Shown: positions 44,801-57,636 of the stretch, piece after piece | Numbering within the stretch: position 1 is the first letter of the stretch | How the letters are laid out: each line of letters begins with the position of its first letter | Origin: Triticum aestivum | Lineage: Eukaryota > Streptophyta > Magnoliopsida > Poales > Poaceae | Length of the DNA stretch: 64,000 nucleotides | Reading direction: 5' to 3' | Assembly (NCBI RefSeq): GCF_018294505.1 | Contig: NC_057813.1 | Coordinates: 316,327,077 to 316,391,076 of the forward strand | The notes under the pieces: model-generated | The model's database searches: none | What the model was told of the DNA's origin: nothing | The model's input: only the letters and a program-made list of their open reading frames with translations | Translations under genes and position numbers: made by a program

Positions 44801-46005
44801 TCACATAAGCCACGATAACAATGATCTCCTACTTTAACAAAAATAACAGGCGTGTCTACAACAGGTCTATGTGTCTTAGTATCAGGTCTAGCAATATTAG
44901 CAGTTTCACCCACGAAAGAAATAACATGCCCATCTAAGTCTTCATCCAAGAGATCTGCAATCATAGCAATACTAGGTTCAACATTAATTTTCTCAAGAGG
45001 TGTATAAGTCCTAGTATTACTCTTACGAACAACAGTCGAAGCTTTAACATGATCTTTTATCCTAACAGGAAAATGAGGTTTTTCAACATAAGTAGTAGGA
45101 ATAATAGGATCACTATATGTAATAGTCTTTTCTTCGACTGTAATAGGTGCAACTACTTTCACTTCAACAGGCAGATTATATTTAAACCACTTCTCTTTAG
45201 GGAGATCAACGTGAGCAGCAAAACTTTCACAAAAAGTAGCTACTATCTCAGAGTGAAGTCCATACTTAGAGCTAAATCCACGGAAAGCATCGGTATCCAT
45301 AAAAGATTTAACACAATCAAACTTAGGTGTCATACCTGACTCCTTACCATCGTCGGAATCCCAATCTTCAGAGTTGCGTTTAATTCTTTCAAATAAGTCC
45401 CATTTGAAATCAATAGTCTTCAGCATATAGGAACCAACACAGGAAGTATCGAGCAAGTTGCGATTATCAAGAGAAAGCCGAGCATAAAAATTCTGAATAA
45501 TCATTTCCCGAGAGAGCTCATGATTGGGGCATGAATATAACATTGACTTAAGCCTCCCCCAAGCTTGAGCGATGCTTTCTCCTTCGCGAGGCCAGAAATT
45601 ATATATGTAATTACGATCACGATGAACAAGATGCATAGGATAGAACTTCTGGTGAAATTCCAATTTCAATCGCTTATAATTCCAAGAACTCGTGTCATCA
45701 CATAGCCAATACCATGTCATTGCATCTCCCTTCAAAGATAAAGGGAAGACCTTCCTTTTGACAACATCATCGGGAATACCTGCAAGCTTAAATAATCCAC
45801 AAACTTCATCCACAAAGATAAGGTGTAAGTCGGGATGCAAAGTTCCGTCTCCTGCAAAAGAATTAGCTAGCAGTTTTTCTATCATACCCGAAGGAATCTC
45901 AAAGTGAATATTTTCATAAAGTTTAGTAGGTTGAGGAACATCTCTTTGCTCCTCTGGTTGGGGTGATGATACCCCAAACAAGCCACTCAAAGGATTAGTT
46001 TCCAT
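41893..46005 (-). pseudogene. Element I gag-pol, broken and truncated
   Basis: Minus strand ATG at 46005 (METNPLSGLFG). The 480-codon first frame holds gag (FPLSLKGDAMTWY, QAWGRLKSML, FYARLSLDNRNLLD) and retropepsin LCDMGASANAIP. A one-base gain near 44590 shifts to the frame 44717-43464 with IIFGRPFLRTA, RT (RMVIDFRKLN, FGLCNAPATFQR, FMDDFSVY) and TGA at 43464-43466, where J has GGA. Further frame breaks lie near 43165 and 42752, and TAG at 42551-42553 replaces a Gln codon. RNase H ([13 protein letters not shown]) and the integrase zinc domain and core ([22 protein letters not shown]) are readable. It ends just after the catalytic Glu. Confidence 0.88.
45554..45566 (-). promoter_or_regulatory. 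Internal polypurine 13-mer in I gag
   Basis: AAGCTTGGGGGAG on minus, inside the QAWGRLKS codons. Identical to the polypurine tract at 47637-47649. Confidence 0.5.
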
Positions 46006-46082
46006 AGTGACAAGTAACCGAAAATTTCAGCACACTAAATAAATGTTTCCTTACCAAGTTCCACTCACCAAGAGCGCTACGC

Positions 46083-46100
46083 TCCCCGGCAATGGTGCCA
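46083..46100 (-). promoter_or_regulatory. Primer binding site, tRNA-Asp-like (I)
   Basis: On minus TGGCACCATTGCCGGGGA, two changes from D's site, 11 bases from the LTR. Confidence 0.8.
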
Positions 46101-46111
46101 GAAAAGAGTCT

Positions 46112-47635
46112 TGATGAGCGACAAGTATAGGGGATATATTTTAGTCCTTTCAATAAGTAAGAGTGTCGAACCCAACGAGGAGCAGAAGGAAATGATAAGC
46201 GGTTTTCAGTAAGATTTTCTCTGCAAGCACTGAAATAATAGGTGATAGATAGTTTTGTGATAAGATAAATAGTAACGAGCAAAAGTAAATAAAGTAAATA
46301 AGGTGCAGCAAGGTGGCCCAATCCTTTATGTAGAAAAGTATAAGCCTGGACAAATTCTAATAATAAGGAAGAAGCTCCCGAGGACACATTGGGAATTATC
46401 GTCAAGCTAGTTTCATCACGTTCATATGATTCGCGTTCGGTACTTTGATAATTTGATATGTGGGTGGACCGACACTTGGGTACTACCCTAACTTGGACAA
46501 GCATCCCACTTATGATTAACCCCCATTGCAAGCATCTGCAACTACAAAAAGGAGTATTTAGGTAAACCTAACCACAGCATTAAACATATGGGTCCATATC
46601 AACCCCTAACGAAGCAACGCATAAACTAGGGTTTAAGCTTCTATCACTCTAGCAACCCATCATCTACTTATTACTTCCCTATGCATTCCTCTAGGCCCAA
46701 ATAATGGTGAAGTGTCATGTAGTCGACGTTCACATAACACCACTAGAGGAGAGACAACATACATCTCATCAAAATATCGAACGAATACCAAATTCACATG
46801 ACTACTAATAGCAAGACTTCACCCATGTCCTCAGGAACTAAAGTAACTACTCACAAAGCATAAACATGTTCATCATCAGAGGTGTAATAATATACATTAA
46901 GGATCTGAACATATAATCTTCCACCAAGTAAACCAATAAGTATCAACTACAAGGAGTAATCAACACTACTAGCAACCCACAGGTACCAATGTGTGGTTTT
47001 GGATACAAGATTGGATACAGGAGATGAACTAGGGTTTGAGAGGAGATGGTGCTGGTGAAGATGTTGATGGAGATTGACCCCCTCCCGATGAGAGGATCGT
47101 TGGTGATGACGTTGGTGATGATTTCCTCCTCCCGGAGGGAAGTGTCCCCGGCAGAACAGCTCCGCCAGAACCGCTCCACCAGAGCCCTAGATTGATTCCG
47201 CCAAGGTTCCGCCTCGTGGCGGCGGAGTTTTGTCCCGTAAGCTTGCCCACGAATCTTTCCAGGACAAAACCCTTCATATAGCAAAAGATGGTCGCTTGAA
47301 GGCCACGAGGGGGCCTAGGAGATAGGGGCGCGCCCTATAGGGGGGGCTGTCTCCTAGACAGGGTGTGGGACCCCTGGCCTATTTCTTTTGCTCATAATTC
47401 CTTAATAAATCCAAAAGGTGGTTTCGTGGAGTTTCAGGACTTTTGGAGTTGTGCAGAATAGGTTTCCAACGTTTGCCTTTTTCAGCCAGAATTCCAGCTG
47501 TCGGCATTCCCCCTCTTCATGGTAAACCTTGTAAAATAAGAGAGAATAGCCATAAGTATTGAGATATAATGTGTAATAACAGCCCATAATGCAATAAATA
47601 TTGATATAAAAGCATGATGCAAAATGGACGTATCA
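46112..47635 (-). repeat. LTR shared by I (5') and J (3')
   Basis: Minus strand TGATACGTCCATTTTGC to GCTCATCA, 1524 bp. Left of it lies a primer site and gag (I); right of it a polypurine tract and 3' region (J). It matches 54794-56305 closely, with small indels. Confidence 0.92.
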
Positions 47636-49183
47636 ACTCCCCCAAGCTTAGACCTCGCTTGTCCTCAAGCGAAAACCGAGATCGAGAAATATGTCCACAT
47701 GTTTAGAGATAGAGGTGTCGATAAAAATAAAATACGGACATGAGGGCATCATGATCATTCTAATAACAGCAGCATATATATAGATTTTGTCATATGATTT
47801 CCTATGTTCAAGTAATAAGCAATTCACAATGTCAAGTATGGTTCATAAACTTCATTGGGAACTAACAAACTATAATCTCAGTCATTGAAGCAATTGCAGT
47901 TTATCGTAACATCAGAAAGAGTCAATAATAGAGCTTTTCAGCAAGATCACATACTCAACTATCTCGTAGTCCCCCATAATTGTTAACACTCACTCAATAC
48001 TTGTGGTTATAGAGTTTCAGCCGGACACTGAGAAATATAGGGGCTTATTATGTTGCCTCCCAACATATTCACCTTTAGGTGATGTCAACAATAATAGCCT
48101 ATGCCAACTTACATTCAATTAGATATATGTATCATGACCTTTCAAACATGAAGAGCTTGCCAAAGGATAAAATGAAAAAGTGGAAGCGTGAGGATCACCT
48201 TGACTCAACCATAAAGTAAAAACATAAAGTAAAAGATAGGCCCTTCGTAGTGGGAAGCAGAGGTTGTCATGCACTTTTAGGGTTGGATACACAAAATCTT
48301 AATGCAAAAGAACATCACTTTGTATTGCCCCTTGTATGTGGACCTTTATTATGCACTCTGTCGCTTTTTATTACTTCCACAACAAGTTCGTACAAAGCTT
48401 ATTTTCTCTAAATTAATAAGTCATGCATATTTAGAGAGCAATTTTTATTGCTTGCACCGATGACAACTTACTTGAAGGATCTTACTCAATCCATAGGTAG
48501 GTATGGTGGACTCTCATGGCAAAATTGGGTTTAAGGGAGTTTGGAAGCACAAGTAGTATCTCTACTTGGTGCAAGGAGTTTTGGCTAGCATGAGGGGGAA
48601 AGGCAAGCTCAACATGTTCAGAAGGTCACTGACAATATACTTTAACTGAGATGTCGGAAAACATAAACCATTACGTTGTCTTCCTTGTCCAACATCAATT
48701 CTTTTAGCATGTCATACTTAATGAGTGCTTCACAATCATAAAAGATGTCCAAGATAATATATCTATATGGGAACCCCTCTTTCCTTATCACTTCCTATTA
48801 ATTGCAACGATGACCAAGGCTACATTCATCAACTCTCAACAATTTTTATGCCTCATGCTTTCTATGTGTGAAGTTATCACTATCCATAAGATCAATATGA
48901 ACTCTTTTGTTCTTTCTACTTAATCAAGATCATAGCAAGATAGCAAAGCCCTTGACTCAACACTAATCTTTATTATAGATAGCACACAGACTCGCTTACA
49001 AAAAGAGATCACAACGAAAACTCAAAACTACTTGATATCAAAACTTCGAACTAAAAGATCAAGATACTACTAAAAGGATCGAACTAAATAAAGCGGTTAA
49101 GATAGGAGTGTGATGGTGATACGATACCGGGGCACCTCCCCCAAGCTTGGCAGTTGCCAAGGGGAGTGCCCATACCCATGTAA
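47636..49183 (-). other. Element J 3' non-coding region and polypurine tract
   Basis: 1.5 kb on minus between the accessory ORF and the LTR. The polypurine tract AAGCTTGGGGGAG is at 47637-47649, and an identical internal copy at 49136-49148 is just beyond the accessory ORF stop. No ORF with recognisable similarity. Confidence 0.8.
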
Positions 49184-49639
49184 TTATTTCTCCTTCTTCA
49201 CGGTTGGTGTTGTAATCTTCTTGGTGATGATGCCCTTCAGGATACGGTTCTCCTCCTCGAGCTTATTAATTTGTCGTTTGAGGTCCAAAATTTCCTTACG
49301 GAGCTTGCCCGTAACGGCCAAAGCTCCTTTTACCCAAGGATGCTGCATAGCTTCTGGAGAACACATGAAACTCTTTTTCATATTTTCATAAGAAAGAAAT
49401 CTGGAGTTGGAAGGGATAACCGAAGCAGGGACAGCCAGGCTAGGTAGTTCCCCCATAATGAAATCTTCTTGGAGACGAGAGGTAACTTCTTGATCTTCCT
49501 CCATGGCATCAATCCTTTTCAAATCAGCCTCCATCTCATCCTCCGTTAATGGTCCAAAGTGATAGGCATCGCCGTTCGCTCCTGGACCTGGCGTTGGGTG
49601 AGACACTCAGCTCTCCCCAACTGATTCCTGAGAAGACAT
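49184..49639 (-). pseudogene. Element J accessory 3' ORF with coiled coil
   Basis: Minus strand ATG at 49639 (MSSQESVGES), an in-frame TGA at 49607-49609, then 140 open codons to 49184. The TGA looks like CGA changed at a CpG. The product is acidic and ends in a heptad-like coiled coil (LRKEILDLKRQINKLEEENR) and a Lys-rich tail. It lies after integrase, where Athila-like elements often carry an extra ORF, sometimes called env-like. No membrane segment or signal peptide is visible, so I would not call it an envelope. The 321 bases between it and integrase (49640-49960) hold nothing I recognise. Confidence 0.6.
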
Positions 49640-49960
49640 CTTGCTTAATTCTGCGACAGGAACAACTCGAAACGAAAACAGAGGATAATTGCGTGATACG
49701 GTGGCCAAAACCTTAGGGAGTATATATAATGAATTTCTACCTACCAAAATACGGAACATACAAGAAAACGGAGTCCAGGAGGCACACGAGGTGCCCACGA
49801 GACAGGGTGGCGTGCCCTACAGGGGGGGCCTCCTCTCTCGTGGGAGCCTCGTGTCCCTTTTGAACTACTTCTTTCTTCCTAAATTTTTTAAATAATCCAA
49901 AACTGATGAAAATTGCCTTTAGAGTTGTTTTGGAGTCGGTATACTTACCGTACCACATAC

Positions 49961-52900
49961 CTATGCCTTTTCGGAGTCTAGAACATTCTGGAAAGTGTCT
50001 CTTATGTACTCCTCTGGGGTTACGGTTTCAATAACATTAGTTTCAACATTGATAGGGTTACCTGAAATGTAATGCTTGATTCTTTGAACATTAACCACCC
50101 TAGGATTTGTGCCTTCAAAGTTGTTAATTTTTATAGCACCGGAACGGTAGACCTCCTCGATAACATAGGGACCTTCCCATTTTGAGAGAAGTTTTCCTGC
50201 AAAAAATCTTAACCGAGAGTTGAATAATAACACATAATCTCCTACGTTAAACTCACGCTTTTGTATCCTTTTATCATGCCAGCGTTTGACTTTTTCTTTG
50301 AAGAGCTTGGCATTCTCATAAGCTTGGGCTCTCCATTCATCAAGTGAGCTAATATCAAACAACCTCTTCTCACTAGCAAGTTTGAAGTCATAATTGAGCT
50401 CTTTAATAGCCCAATATGCTTTATGTTCAAGTTCAAGAGGTAAATGACATGCTTTTCCATAAACCATCTTATATGGAGACATACCCATAGGATTTGTGTA
50501 TGCAGTTCTATAGGCCCATAATGTATCATCAAGTTTTTTGTACCAATTCTTTCTAGATCTATTCACAGTCTTTTGCAAAATTAATTTGAGCTCTCTATTG
50601 CTCAACTCTACTTGACCACTAGACTGCGGGTGATAAGGAGATGCAATTCTATGATTGACATCGTATTTAGCAAGCATCTTACAGAAAACACCATGAATAA
50701 AGTGTGAACCACCATCAGTCATAAGATATCTAGGGACTCCAAACCTTCAAAAAATTACTTCTTTAAGCATTTTAATAGAAGTGTTATGATCAACACTACT
50801 AGTTGGAATAGCTTCTACCCACTTAGTAACGTAATCAACAACAACTAAGATATGTGTATAACCATTGGAGGCAAGAAAAGGTCCCATGTAATCAAAGCCC
50901 CAAACATCAAACGGTTCAATAACAAGAGAATAATTCATAGGCATTTCTTGACGTCTACTAATGTTACCTATTCTTTGGCATTCATCACAGGATACAACAA
51001 ACTTACGAGCATCTTTGAAAAGAGTAGGCCAATAAAAACCCGATTGTAGTACCTTGTGTGCAGTTCTATCTCCAGCGTGGTGTCCTCCATAGGATTCAGA
51101 GTGACACTTACGTAGGATTTGTTCCTGTTCATGCTCAGGCACAGAACGTCTAATAATACCATCTACTCCTTTATAAAGGTGTGGATCATCCCAGAAGTAA
51201 TGTCTTAAATCATAAAAGAACTTTTTCTTTTGCTGGTATGTGAAACTAGGCGGTATATATTTAGCAACAATGTAATTAGCATAGTCAGCATACCAAGGAG
51301 CAGTACAAGAAGCATTGACAACCGCTAATTGTTCATCAGGAAAACTATCATTAATAGGTAGTGGGTCATCAAGAAAATTCTCTAACCTAGACAAGTTGTC
51401 TGCAACGGGGTTCTCAGCTCCCTTTCTATCAATAATATGCAAGTCAAATTCTTGGAGCAAGAGAACCCATCTAATGAGTCTAGGTTTAGCATCTTTCTTT
51501 TCCATAAGATATTTAATAGTAGCATGATCGGTGTGAATAGTAACTTTGGAATCAACAATATAAGGTCGAAACTTATCACATGCAAACACAACTGCTAAGA
51601 ATTCTTTTTAGTGGTAGCATAATTTCTCTGGGCAGTATCAAGAGTCTTACTAGCATAATGGATAACATTCAATTTCTTATCGACTCTTTGCCCTAAGACA
51701 GCAGCTATATCATAATCACTAGCATCACACATAATTTCAAAAGGCAAATTCCAATCAGGTGGCTAAACAATAGGTGTTGTGATCAAAGCTTTCTTAAGTG
51801 TTTCAAATGCGTCTACACAATCATCATCAAAGACAAAAGGAATATCTTTTTGCAATAAATTAGTCAGAGGCCTAGAGATTTTAGAAAAGTCCTTAATGAA
51901 CCTCCTATAAAAACTGGCATGACCATGGAAACTTCTTATACCTTTTATGTCCTTGAGACATGGCATCTTTTCAATAGCATCAACTTTGGCTTTATCAACT
52001 TCAATACCTCTCTCAGAGATCTTGTGCCCCAATACAATGCCTTCATTAACCATAAAGTGACACTTTCCCCAATTTAGGACGAGACAAGTGTCTTCGCATC
52101 TCTGCAAAACTCGATCAAGGTTGCTCACACAATCATCAAAAGAGGATCCATAGACGGAGAAGTCATCCATGAATACCTCACAAATCTTTTCACAAAAATC
52201 ATAGAATATAGCCATCATGCATCTTTGAAAGGTAGAAGGTGCATTACATAAACCAAAAGGCATACGTCTATAAGAAAAAGTACCAAAAGGGCAGGTAAAA
52301 GTAGTTTTAGATTGATCCCCCGCTAACATAGGTATTTGAGAGAAGCCCGAATAACCATCTAGAAAGCAAAAATGTGTGTGTTTGGATAGCCTTTCTAACA
52401 TTTGATCAATAAAAGGTAAAGGGTAATGATCTTTCTTAGTTGCTTTGTTTAACTTATGGAAATCAATTACCATCCTATAGCCTGTAATAATTCTTTGTGG
52501 GATCAATTCATCTTTATCATTAGGAACAACAGTGATACCTCCCTTTTTAGAGACACAATGGACAGGGCTTACCCATTCACTATCAGCAACGGGATAAATA
52601 ATACCTGCCTCAAGGAGTTTTAGAATCTCCTTTCTTACCACTTCCTTCATTTTGGGATTTAATCGTCTTTGAGGATCTCTAACAGGTTTGGCATCTTTCT
52701 CCATTGAAATTTTATGTTGACATAATGTGGGACTAATGCCCTTAAGATCATCCAGAGTATATCCAATAGCAGCTCGGTGCTTCTTCAGAGTTTTCAATAA
52801 TCTTTCTTCTTCTTTCTCTGAAAGGTTAGCACTAATAATAACAGGATATATTTCTTTTTCATAAAGATAAGCATACTTGAGATTATCAGGTAAGGGTTTG

Positions 52901-54687
52901 AGTTCAAACACGGGATCACACTTGGGTGGAGGGGGATCCCCAAGAATTTCAACGGGAAGATTATGTTTTAGCATAGGTTCTTGTTTGAGGAACACTTCAT
53001 CTATTTCTTCCCTTTCCTTCATAAACATATCGTTTTCATGGTCTAGCAAATATTGTTCTAACGGATCAGTTGGAGGAACAGCAATAGAAGCAAGACCAAT
53101 AATCTCATCCTTACTAGATGATTCCTTTTCACGAGGTTGTCTACTAAACTTAGCGACATTAAACTCATGAGACATACCATCTATACCAACAGTGACAATA
53201 TTCTTTTCACAATCAATCTTAGCACTAGCAGTACGCAAGAAAGGTCTACCAAAAATAATGGGACAAAAATTATCTTGTGGGGAAGCAAGAACAAGAAAAT
53301 CAGCATGGTATTTAATATTTCCACACAAGACTTCAACATCTCTAACAATCCCAATAGGTTTAATGGTGTCCCTATTAGCAAGCTTAATAGTAACATCAAT
53401 GTCTTCTAATTCAACAAGTGCAATATCGTGCATAATTTCTTTATAAAGAGCGTAAGGTATAGCATTAGCACTAGCACCCATATCACATAAGCCATGATAA
53501 CAATGATCTCCTATTTTAACAGAAATAACAGGCGTGCCTACAACAGGTCTACGTGTCTTAGTATCAGGTCTAGCAATATTAGCAGTTTCACCCACGAAAG
53601 AAATACCATGCCTATCTAAGTCTTCATCCGAGAGATCTTTAATCATAGCAATACTAGGTTCAAAGTTAATTTGCTCAGGAGGTGTATAAGTCCTAGTATT
53701 ACTCTTACGAACAACAGTCGAAGCTTTAACATGATCTTTTATCCTAACAGGAAAAGGAGGGTTTTCAACATAAGTAGTAGGAATAATAGGATCACTATAT
53801 GTAATAGTCTTTTCTTCAACTGTAATAGGTGCAACTACTTTCACTTCAACAGGTGGATTATATTTAAACCACTTCTCTTTAGGGAGATCAACATGAGCAA
53901 CAAAAGTTTCACAAAAAGTAGCTACTATCTCAGAGTCAAGTCCATACTTAGAGCTAAATACACGGAAAGCATCGGTATCCATAAAAGATTTAACACAATA
54001 AAACTTAGGTGTCATACCTGACTCCTTACCATCGTCGGAACCCCAATCTTCAGAGTTGTGTTTAATTATTTCCAATAAGTCCCATTTGAAATCGATAGTC
54101 TTCAAAATATAGGAACCAGCACAGGAAGTATCGAGCAAGTTGCGATTATCAAGAGAAAGCCGAGCATAAAAATTCTGAATAATCATTTCCCGAGAGAGCT
54201 CATGATTGGGGCATGAATATAACATTGACTTAAGCCTCCCCCAAGCTTGAGAGATGCTTTCTCCTTCGCAAGGACAGAAATTATATATGTAATTACGATC
54301 ACGATGAACAAGATGCATAGGATAGAACTTCTGGTGAAATTCCAATTTCAATCGCTTATAATTCCAAGAACTCATGTCATCACATAGCCTATACCATGTC
54401 ATTGCATCTCCCTTCAAAGATAAAGGGAAGACCTTCCTTTTGACAACATCATTGGGAATACCTGCAAGCTTAAATAATCCACAAACTTCATCCACAAAGA
54501 TAAGGTGTAAGTCGGGATGCAAAGTTCCGTCTCCTGCAAAAGGATTAGCTAGCAGTTTTTCTATCATACCCGAAGGAATCTCAAAGTGAATATTTTCATA
54601 AAGTTCAGTAGGTTGAGGAACATCTCTTTGCTCCTCTGGTTGGGGTGACGATACCCCAAACAAGCCACTCAAAGGATTAGTTTCCAT
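49961..54687 (-). pseudogene. Element J gag-pol, nearly complete
   Basis: ATG at 54687 opens 974 codons: gag (FPLSLKGDAMTWY, QAWGRLKSML, NFYARLSLDNRNLLDTS), retropepsin LCDMGASANAIP, IIFGRPFLRTA, RT (RMVIDFHKLN, FGLCNAPSTFQR, FMDD at 52162-52173). TAG at 51763-51765 replaces a Gln codon. A one-base loss near 51609 follows in RNase H ([18 protein letters not shown]). The frame 51589-50747 holds the integrase zinc domain ([18 protein letters not shown]) and FDYMGP, then TGA at about 50747. The last frame, 50722-49961, has [16 protein letters not shown] and the C-terminal domain ([23 protein letters not shown]). Three lesions separate this from one frame. It is the most complete pol in the window. 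Confidence 0.9.
54236..54248 (-). promoter_or_regulatory. Internal polypurine 13-mer in J gag
   Basis: AAGCTTGGGGGAG on minus, identical to the J polypurine tract and to the copy in I gag. Confidence 0.5.
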
Positions 54688-54764
54688 AGTGACAAGTAAC
54701 AGAAAATTTTAGCACACTAAATAAATGTTTCCTTACCAAGTTCCAGTCACCAAGAGCGCTACGC

Positions 54765-54782
54765 TCCCCGGCAATGGTGCCA
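54765..54782 (-). promoter_or_regulatory. Primer binding site, tRNA-Asp-like (J)
   Basis: On minus TGGCACCATTGCCGGGGA, same as I, 11 bases from the LTR. Confidence 0.8.
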
Positions 54783-54793
54783 GAAAAGAGTCT

Positions 54794-56305
54794 TGATGAG
54801 GGACAAGTATAGGGGATCTATTTTAGTCCTTTCAATAAGTAAGAGTGTCGAACCCAACGAGGAGCAGAAGGAAATGATAAGCGGTTTTCAGTAAGGTTTT
54901 CTCTGCAAGCACTGAAATAATAGGTGATGATAGTTTTGTGATAAGATAAATAGTAACGAGCAAAAGTAAATAAAGTAAATAAGGTGCAGCAAGGTGGCCC
55001 AATCCTTTATGTAGCAAAGGATAAGCCTGGACAAATTCTAATAATAAGGAAGAAGCTCCCGAGGACACATTGGGAATTATCATCAAGCTAGTTTCATCAC
55101 GTTCATATGATTCGCGTTCGGTACTTTGATAATTTGATATGTGGGTGGACCGACACTTGGGTATTGCCCTAACTTGGACAAGCATCCCACTTATGATTAT
55201 CCCCTATTGCAAGCATCCGCAACTACAAAAAGGAGTATTAAGGTAAACCTAACCACAACATTAAACATATGGGTCCATATCAACCCCTAACGAAGCAACG
55301 GATAAACTAGTGTTTAAGCTTCTGTCACTCTAGCAACCCATCATCTACTTATTACTTCCCTATGCCTTCTTCTAGGCCCAAATAATGGTGAAGTGTCATG
55401 TAGTCGACGTTCACATAACACCACCAGAGGAGAGACAACATACATCTCATCAAAATATTGAACGAATACCAAATTCACATGACTACTAATAGCAAGACTT
55501 CACCCATGTCCTCAGGAACTAAAGTAACTACTCACAAAGCATAAACATGTTCATAATCAGAGGTGTAATAATATGCATTAAGGATCTGAACATATAATCT
55601 TCCACCAACTAAACCAATAAGTATCAACTACAAGGAGTAATCAACACTACTAGCAACCCACAGGTACCAATTTGTGGTTTTGGATACAAGATTGGATACA
55701 AGAGATGAACTAGGGTTTAAGAGGAGATGGTGCTGGTGAAGATGTTGATGGAGATTGACCCCTCCCGATGAGAGGATCGTTGGTGATGACGTTGGTGATG
55801 ATTTCCCCCTCCCGGAGGGAAGTGTCCCCGGCAGAACAGCTCCGCCAGAGCCCTAGATTGATTCCGCCAAGGTTCCGCCTCGTGACGGCGGAGTTTCGTC
55901 CCATAAGCTATCCCACAAATTTTTCCAAGACAAAACCCTTCATATAGCAGAAGATGGTCGCCGGAAGCCCACCAAGGGGCCCAGGAGATAGGGGGCGTGC
56001 CCTATAGGGGGGGCCTGTCTCCTGGACAGGGTGTGGGCCCCCTAGCCTATTTCTTTTTCTCATAATTCCTTAATAAATCCAAAAAGTGGTTTCGTGGAGT
56101 TTCAGGACTTTTGGAGTTGTGCAGAATAGGTTTCCAACATTTGCTCCTTTTTCAGCTAGAATTCCAGCTGCCGGCATTCCCCCTCTTCATGGTAAACCTT
56201 GTAAAATAAGAGAGAATAGCCATAAGTATTGAGATATAATGTGTAATAACAGCCCATAATGCAATAAATATTGATATAAAAGCATGATGCAAAATGGACG
56301 TATCA
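54794..56305 (-). repeat. Element J 5' LTR
   Basis: Minus strand TGATACGTCCATTTTGC to CCTCATCA, 1512 bp. Followed on plus by ACCGG and then H's RT. Confidence 0.92.
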
Positions 56306-57636
56306 ACCGGTAATCCTTATTCCTAAGAAAGATGGCACTTATCGCATGTGTTCCGATTGTCGTCCCATCAATGCTATAATCTTTAGATATTGTTACCCTA
56401 TTCCACGCCTAGATGATATGCTAGATGAACTTAGCGGAGCCGTAATTTTCTCTAAAATTGATCTTAAAAGAGGCTACTATCAAATACGCATCGAAGAAGG
56501 TGATGAATGGAAAAACCGCATTTAAGACCAAATTTGGCTTATATTAATGGCTAGTTATGCCAATGGGTTTATCGGAAGCACACGGTACTTTCATGCGAGT
56601 CATGCATTTTGGTCTTCGACCCTATATTGGTGTATTTGTTGTGGTCTATTTTGATGATATTCTTGTCTTTAGCAAAACCCTCAAAGATCATGTCACCCAT
56701 CTTAGAACTGTGTTGCAAACCCTTAGGAAAGAGTGCGTTTATGCTAATATGGACAAATGCCTTTTTGGTGTTGATAAGCTTGTTCTCTTGGGTTTCCTTG
56801 TGTCTTCTAAGGGTGTTCATGTAGATGAATCTAGGATCAATGCTATTAAAATATGGCCCCAACTAACCAACTTGCAACAAGTGCGTAGTTTTCTTGGTTT
56901 AGCCGGTTTCTATCGTAGATTTGTCAAGGATTTTAGCACCATTGCTTCACCTTTGCATGCTTTGAGTAAGAAAAATGCACCATTTGTTTGGGTACCATCC
57001 CAAGATACCGCATTTAATGAGCATAAGAATTTGCTTACTCATGCTCCCGTGCTTGCATTGCCCAACTTTGATAAACCATTTGAAATTCATTGTGATGATA
57101 GCGGTAATGGCATAGGAGGTGCGTTAACGCATGACAAGCTCCCCATAGCATACTTTAGTGAGAAACTTTCTAGAGCACAACTCAATTATCCCATCTATAA
57201 CAAAGAGCTGTATGCCTTAGTGCGAGTTTTGCGTGAATGGGAAACATTACATTCGCCCTCATGAATTTGTCATCCATACCGATCATGAAATGCTGAAGTA
57301 TCTTAAGGGACAAACTAAGTTGAACAAGAGTCATGCAAAGTGGAGTGAATTCATTGAGTCATTTCCTTATGTCATCAAGTATATCAAAGGCAAGGAAAAT
57401 GTTATGGCGGATGCTCTTTCCCGCATATGCATGCTTGTTACTAAACTTGAATTAAATGTCATTGGCTTTGAGCACATAAAAGACTTGTATGCACATGATC
57501 CTACTTTTGTTATTCCTTATGCCAAGTGTTTTACGCATACATCTTGGGAACGCTATCACATCAAGGATGATTACCTCATGAGAGCTAACAAACTTTGCAT
57601 TCCCGAGTCTTCTCTTAGTTTGCTCCTTTTGCAAGA
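56306..57636 (+). pseudogene. Element H RT and RNase H, broken
   Basis: Resumes at RT motif [17 protein letters not shown], with [15 protein letters not shown] one-base gain in an A run near 56513 shifts the frame, and a TAA follows near 56544. The frame 56557-57264 has YFDD at 56647-56658, [12 protein letters not shown] and RNase H ([25 protein letters not shown]; the usual CDTS is CDDS). Another shift near 57235 leads to [10 protein letters not shown] and [14 protein letters not shown]. The integrase linker ends at LLLLQ (about 57633), where it joins the LTR; integrase is absent. The joined frame stays open into the LTR tail. Confidence 0.87.

Larger units (their letters stand above)
41893..56305 (-). 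mobile_element. Elements I and J: tandem Athila-like array sharing one LTR
   Basis: On the minus strand: LTR (56305-54794), J internal region (gag-pol, accessory ORF, polypurine tract), LTR (47635-46112), then a second internal region I (gag-pol) truncated in integrase at 41893. The middle LTR is the 3' LTR of J and the 5' LTR of I at once. ACCGG at 56306-56310 is the presumed target duplication in H. The far end of I (integrase C-terminus, 3' region, LTR) and adjoining H sequence are deleted. Confidence 0.88.

Noticed and set aside
49184..49639. Envelope gene in J
   Set aside because: Short, acidic, coiled coil, with no signal peptide or membrane segment.
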